DNA of 64,000 nt from Candidatus Omnitrophota bacterium (lineage in GTDB: Bacteria > Hinthialibacterota > Hinthialibacteria > Hinthialibacterales > Hinthialibacteraceae): positions 39,565 through 103,564 of the forward strand of contig JBFMBP010000130.1 in NCBI GenBank assembly GCA_040755155.1. Direction: 5' to 3'. The notes under the pieces are model-generated. The model made no database searches, was not told where the DNA came from, and saw only the letters and a list, made by a program, of their open reading frames with translations. Every line of letters starts with the position of its first letter. The first letter of the stretch is position 1. Below, one piece after another: positions 59,968-64,000 of this stretch. Both the position numbers and the translations under genes were made by a program.

Positions 59968-60236
59968 GGCCGGAACGTGGGAGATGCCCCCCGGTCCCCC
60001 CAAAGCCCCCGGCTTGGGACCCCCGGACGGTTCCATCAGATAGTACCTGTGCATGGGAAGGGATTCTGTGGCAATGCCCCCGGCCTGTTTGTGGCAGTGT
60101 TGGTGGAAAATATTTTTTGTATGATTTTGGATTTTTTTTGCTCATAGAGAATTTTCATATCGCCTTAAAAGCATGACCGTTACATGGTACGATGGTTTGG
60201 GATGCTGTTCAAGTAGGAATTACTGGAGGGAAAACG
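59968..60236. other. Spacer within the element
   Basis: GC-rich, with runs of C (CCCCCGGTCCCCCC) to about 60100, then AT-rich. No gene or terminator recognised. Confidence 0.3.
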
Positions 60237-60584
60237 ATGAATCGCCATAATTCCGTTTTTTTTCTTATGTCTATTTTGCTCGTTCCCGCATCTTCCGTAT
60301 TCGCCTGGACGCAAGAACCTCAATGGCTTGACGCCTATGAATTCAACCAAGATACGTTGGCGGGCAATGGCTGGGAGGAGATTCCCGGCGGTTTCGAATC
60401 GTATGAGCCGGGAGTTAAGCAATTCGCAGTGCTTCCCGATCAGGCGTTTCCTTCCTCTGCGGATGTACGCAGGATTGCTATTACCGTCAAGCCGAAACAA
60501 GCGACGTTTCTCTATGCTTTGAATCCCATAGTCGCCAATGGCTGTCCTATTCTTCACGCTTTCTTTTATTTATTCTATTGCTGA
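60237..60584 (+). pseudogene. Truncated secreted protein
   Basis: 115 residues. TGGAGGG lies 6 bases before the ATG. A signal peptide (MNRHNSVFFLMSILLVPASSVFA) is followed by a short extracellular beta-type region (LDAYEFNQDTLAGNGWEEIPGG). The last 20 residues (NGCPILHAFFYLFYC) look unrelated and hydrophobic, as if the gene had been cut and joined to other DNA near 60540. Convergent with, and overlapping, the CAP protein gene end. Confidence 0.5.
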
Positions 60585-63150
60585 CCAATTTTTTATCATT
60601 GTTTGATTTGGTGTTGGGTTTGCATCTGTATCAGGATATGCTCGAAATTCCTGTAGAATTGCCCACGGATGTGACTTTAGTGGTATAAATCTGAGATAAC
60701 GAGTTGGAGTCGATGAGAATTTATAGATTTTTGAAGTTGAACTGGGCCAATTATCCTCTATCACCAATATTTTTCCCTCTCCATTAAACTCACCCGTCAA
60801 CGAGGTTTCTATTTTAAATGCTGAAAATAAATCAGAAGGATTCGCGACACTTGGAAATATTTCAATACGATTAATTGAAATTTCTCCAGGCAACCAGACC
60901 TGCCACCAACCCATATCACCCTCTGGTGACCATCCATTTTCTGGTGTTGTTTTGTCGCCATCAATAGCAAATTTTGGATCACGGGTTTTACGAAAACTTT
61001 CGGCAGTTGCATAACCCAATGATGCAATGTTTGTGTCATTGGTAATATTGTCAAATTCATGTCCCGTAAATGGTGATGTTGGAGTAGGAGTAAAAGTTGG
61101 TGTTGGAGTAGGTTCCACTGCCGGATAGACTCGGAATTCTTGAATCACGGCATATGGCCTTGATTCTTTTGGAATCACTCTAAGATATCGTGTTCGTATT
61201 GGAGTAAAATCGTAAGATACAGGGAATTTTGCTGGCCATGATTTCTCTGATACAATTATAGTTTCTTCGCCATTAAATTCTCCTGTTAAAGATGAGGCAA
61301 TATCAAATACAGTATACATATCGTTATAATTAACAAAGGTTGGGAATATATCTATTTTATATATTGGCAATTCACAAGGTAATTTTAATTGCCACCAACT
61401 CATACCTTGCCGAGTAAACCAACCATTATATCTGGAAGATATATCATAATCTATCGATTCTGTAGGATCTCTCACATCTTCTGTTTCTTCCGCAGAAGCA
61501 TAGCCTAACGGCGCAATATTTGTGTCCCAATGCAAGTTTTCGCACTCATGTCCCGGAAGGGATTTTGTTGGAGTTGAAGTGAATGAGGGGGTAGATGTTT
61601 TGGTAGGAGTAAAAGTAAAAGTAGGCGAAGGGGTATTGGTTGCAGTTATAGGCGTGGGCGTGATGTTTAAAGGAGTAGCGGGCGGATAGATTTCTATTTC
61701 TTGTAATCCTTGAAAATACGTTCCCGTGAGTTTTATCAACCGAATATATTGCGCCACAAATGGATTAAAAATATATGAGATTGGAAGATATTTTCCTATC
61801 TCTCTTCCAGAGTTTATAATCGGCAACCATTTATTTCTCCATTCTTCTTCTCTAATAATTTCTATTTCTTCTCCATTAAAATCACCCGTAAGTGATGCCA
61901 ATATTTTAAATGACGTAAATAAATCATTTGGATTTCTTGCAGGTGGATATATATTGATTTTTTCAATTTCATAGGGGTTGGGTAGTTTAATATCTAAAAA
62001 AAGATATGCCAAGTCAGTTTTACCCGAAAACCAACATAGATCTGATTCAGAAATATTCCCATCAACTACAAGGTTGATATTACCGTCCGCTTTCCAGCAC
62101 CCATAACCATCGAAGGTATATACTGTCGCATTTACTATCTGGCCACGAGCAATATTCACATTAGGCCCAAGTGGTGGGATCGTTGGTATAGGAGTGCTTG
62201 TCGGGATAGGAGTCAGATGAAGCATTAAATCATTTTTAACATTTGTGCAATCGATTATAACCTCATGTGAGGCTGATACGAGACCGTTTAGTCCTTCAAA
62301 ACATATTTCATATTTGCCTGGAATAATGATCGGAAGGGTATAACCACCCGATGTACTGGTCTTCGTTTGATACCACCCTTCTTTATTTTTTACTATTACA
62401 TTACCGATTCCTTCTCCTAAATCATAAAACGAATTACCATTTATATCATCATAAACTACACCACATAATCTTGGCGTCCTATCATTCGGCGAACCAAACT
62501 CTTCCACACACGAGTATAGTGTTTCATTAAGATTTGACATGGAAGGAATTGGATACATCGCAATTCCGGCCTCAATAATGGGAGAAACCGCAGGGTTGGA
62601 ATTGATAATTGCATGACGATGTCCTCTTTCTGGATTACGAATGTCTACAATAAATCCTGAATGAGCATTTTCAGATGAAGAAACACTATCAGCAACATTT
62701 TCACCACATCCTGTACCTTCATAACCTGCTATTGTTATCACTCGATCATAGGGTGAACTACCATCTGAACCAAAATGTCCAAATACTTTACCTCTATTAA
62801 TGGCCATATCTTTTGCATGAAGTCTTGCTCCGTGTAGCAATTTGTCATTCATAGACATCGGGGGTTGTGCAAAATACTTTTCAAATTCATCTATAAATTC
62901 TTGTGGATGATATCCGTCTCCAAGTATTGAATAATACTTATATGAATTAAGTAATCTTTTTGCTTCAATGACAGGATTAAGTCTTGCTCTATTAATGTAT
63001 TCAAGAACTAATTGTTCTTCATTTGTTGGTTCTCCATGAATATTTGAAAAATAAGTAGTTGGTGTTGGAGTAGGTTCCACTGCCGGATAGACGCGAAATT
63101 CTTGAATCACGGCATATGGCCTTGATTCTATTGGAATTAATCTCAGATAG

Positions 63151-63368
63151 CGTGTAGTGATGGGAGAAAACTCGTAGGTCGCTACGAGTATATTCTTCCA
63201 ATTTTCCTCTTTAACTAAAATTTTTTCCTCTCCCTTGAATTCACCCGTCAAGGACGAGGCTACGACAAAAGAGGGAAACATATCGGAGGGATTTTGGACG
63301 CTGGGGAAAATTTCTATTTTATAGATGCTGACATCCTTCAAAAAAACAATTTGCCACCAAGAAGGATT
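63151..63368. repeat. Near-identical 218-bp repeat, copy 1
   Basis: Encodes part of the second discoidin-like module; almost identical to 63652-63869, offset 501 bases. It indicates recent tandem duplication or gene conversion. Confidence 0.85.
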
Positions 63369-63651
63369 GTATTCCGAAAAGTTGAGTGGAGACCAGCCGT
63401 TTCCAATCGTACTGGTATCACCATCAATAGCCTGTTTTGGTTCTCTTCCTGGATAGTAATTTTTTGCAGTTGCATAACCCAATATACCAATATTTGTAAA
63501 CCAATGGAGATCGTCAAATTCATGTCCGTTAAAGGGGCTAGTAGGGGTAGGGGTAAAAGTTGGAGTGGGAGTAGGTTCCACTGCCGGATAGACTCGGAAT
63601 TCTTGAAGGTTTGCAAAGGGTTGAGGTTTCAGTGGAATTAACCTCAAATAG

Positions 63652-63869
63652 CGTGTGGTGATGGGAGAAAACTCGTAGGTCGCTACGGGTATATTCTTCC
63701 AATTTTCCTCTTTAACTAAAATTTTTTCCTCTCCCTTGAATTCACCTGTCAAGGACGAGGCTACGACAAAAGAGGGAAACATATCGGAGGGATTTTGGAC
63801 GCTGGGGAAAATTTCTATTTTATAGATGCTGACATCCTTCAAAAAAACAATTTGCCACCAAGAAGGATT
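63652..63869. repeat. Near-identical 218-bp repeat, copy 2
   Basis: Encodes part of the first, truncated module; differs from copy 1 at only a few positions. The similarity stops at 63869-63875, just before the mobile-element end. Confidence 0.85.
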
Positions 63870-63875
63870 ACTTTC

Positions 63876-64000
63876 TGTCAAGCGACAATTATTCTTCCCC
63901 CTCGACGACAATTATTTTTCCCTGTTTGACTCAGCAACCAATCCGTCTTTGAAACGCGGTTATAGGAATGTAGATTTGTGATTTTTTCCTCCTGGGCCTG
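63876..64000. mobile_element. Probable IS21-family terminus
   Basis: TGTCAAGCGACAATTATT begins at 63876, and CGACAATTATTTTTCCC recurs at about 63906. IS21-type elements begin with TG and carry several such internal repeats at their ends. The coding part (istA/istB) would lie beyond the window. It interrupts the CAP/discoidin gene. Confidence 0.55.

Larger units (their letters stand above)
60570..63880 (-). pseudogene. CAP/SCP-domain protein with discoidin-like repeats, 5' truncated
   Basis: About 1100 residues. Five F5/8-type (discoidin-like) modules (each with GHEFDN, WWQ, IEIFPSV, SSLTGEFNGE, TRYLRLIP, FRVYP) are joined by Thr-Pro linkers (PTPTPTFTPTPTSP). Between modules two and three sit a CAP domain (EYINRARLNPVIEAKRLL, HAKDMAINRGKVFGHFG, GCGENVADS, GHRHAIINS) and a Cna/Sdr-like beta domain (GVVYDDINGNSFYDLGEGIG). 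The first module is cut at about 63876 by a mobile-element end, so the signal peptide is missing. Clearly AT-richer than the housekeeping genes. Probably a surface or secreted adhesion protein before disruption. Confidence 0.8.
58305..64000. mobile_element. Integrative element, left part (right end outside window)
   Basis: Begins at the tRNA-Arg fragment and carries a tyrosine integrase, a phage/plasmid-like fragment and AT-rich cargo. By geometry the intact tRNA-Arg(CCT) should lie to the right, beyond 64000. Extent is inferred, and the TP-linker cargo also resembles chromosomal proteins of this genome. Confidence 0.5.

Overview
The window reads as chromosome of an uncultured, motile, diderm (Gram-negative-type) heterotrophic bacterium. 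It carries flagellins, a haem-type chemoreceptor, Tat signal peptides, Thr-Pro-rich stalks in exported proteins, a GH78 rhamnosidase, several Gfo/Idh/MocA oxidoreductases and a large secreted metalloprotease. This gene style is usual in candidate phyla around the PVC/FCB groups (for example Sumerlaeota, Hydrogenedentota or Hinthialibacterota). That placement is inference from gene content only; there is no rRNA gene to confirm it.

Layout. 1-5.2 kb: an overlapping phosphoribosyltransferase-like/DprA pair, a low-complexity hypothetical protein, a small orphan protein and a secreted SUMF1-domain protein. 5.4-12.1 kb: housekeeping genes (ligA, a PilZ-like protein, mutM, moeA, a long-chain polyprenyl diphosphate synthase). 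12.4-13.2 kb: an MNT-HEPN toxin-antitoxin pair. 13.3-18.4 kb: catabolic genes (Tat aldo/keto reductase, URO-D-like protein, two Gfo/Idh/MocA oxidoreductases). 18.5-19.0 kb: a ParE/RelE-type toxin-antitoxin pair. 19.1-22.5 kb: a BtuFCD-like metal-chelate ABC importer and a lone receiver domain. 22.5-28.7 kb: a 1.2-kb noncoding leader with two related hairpin RNAs, then two very long paralogous flagellins. 29-33.1 kb: DUF5117-type zinc metalloprotease, rnhA and tRNA-Glu. 33.3-40.4 kb: chemoreceptor, endonuclease/exonuclease/phosphatase protein, a two-gene AlbA_2-type/ParA-like operon, and htpG. 40.6-43.9 kb: GH78 rhamnosidase.

44.0-54.2 kb is a decay zone: an McrC-HerA fusion relic, a CheR-receiver fusion and a poly-HAMP hybrid kinase broken by a stop and a frameshift surround one intact hybrid kinase. 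54.5-58.1 kb is an operon of oxidoreductase, ceramidase-like protein and sugar isomerase. At 58.26 kb the 3' half of a tRNA-Arg(CCT) followed by a tyrosine integrase marks the left end of an integrative element. Inside it are a plasmid/phage-like fragment, a truncated secreted protein and a giant CAP/discoidin-repeat protein whose 5' end is cut at about 63.876 kb by what looks like an IS21-family terminus.

Short dispersed repeats are prominent between genes: seven copies of a REP-like hairpin, two copies of a roughly 300-bp MITE-like element with 14-bp terminal inverted repeats, a 90-nt palindrome and a nested inverted-repeat block. The best candidates for little-described systems are the DprA/phosphoribosyltransferase pair, the AlbA_2/ParA-like pair lacking the ParA signature lysine, and the duplicated hairpin RNA before the flagellins.
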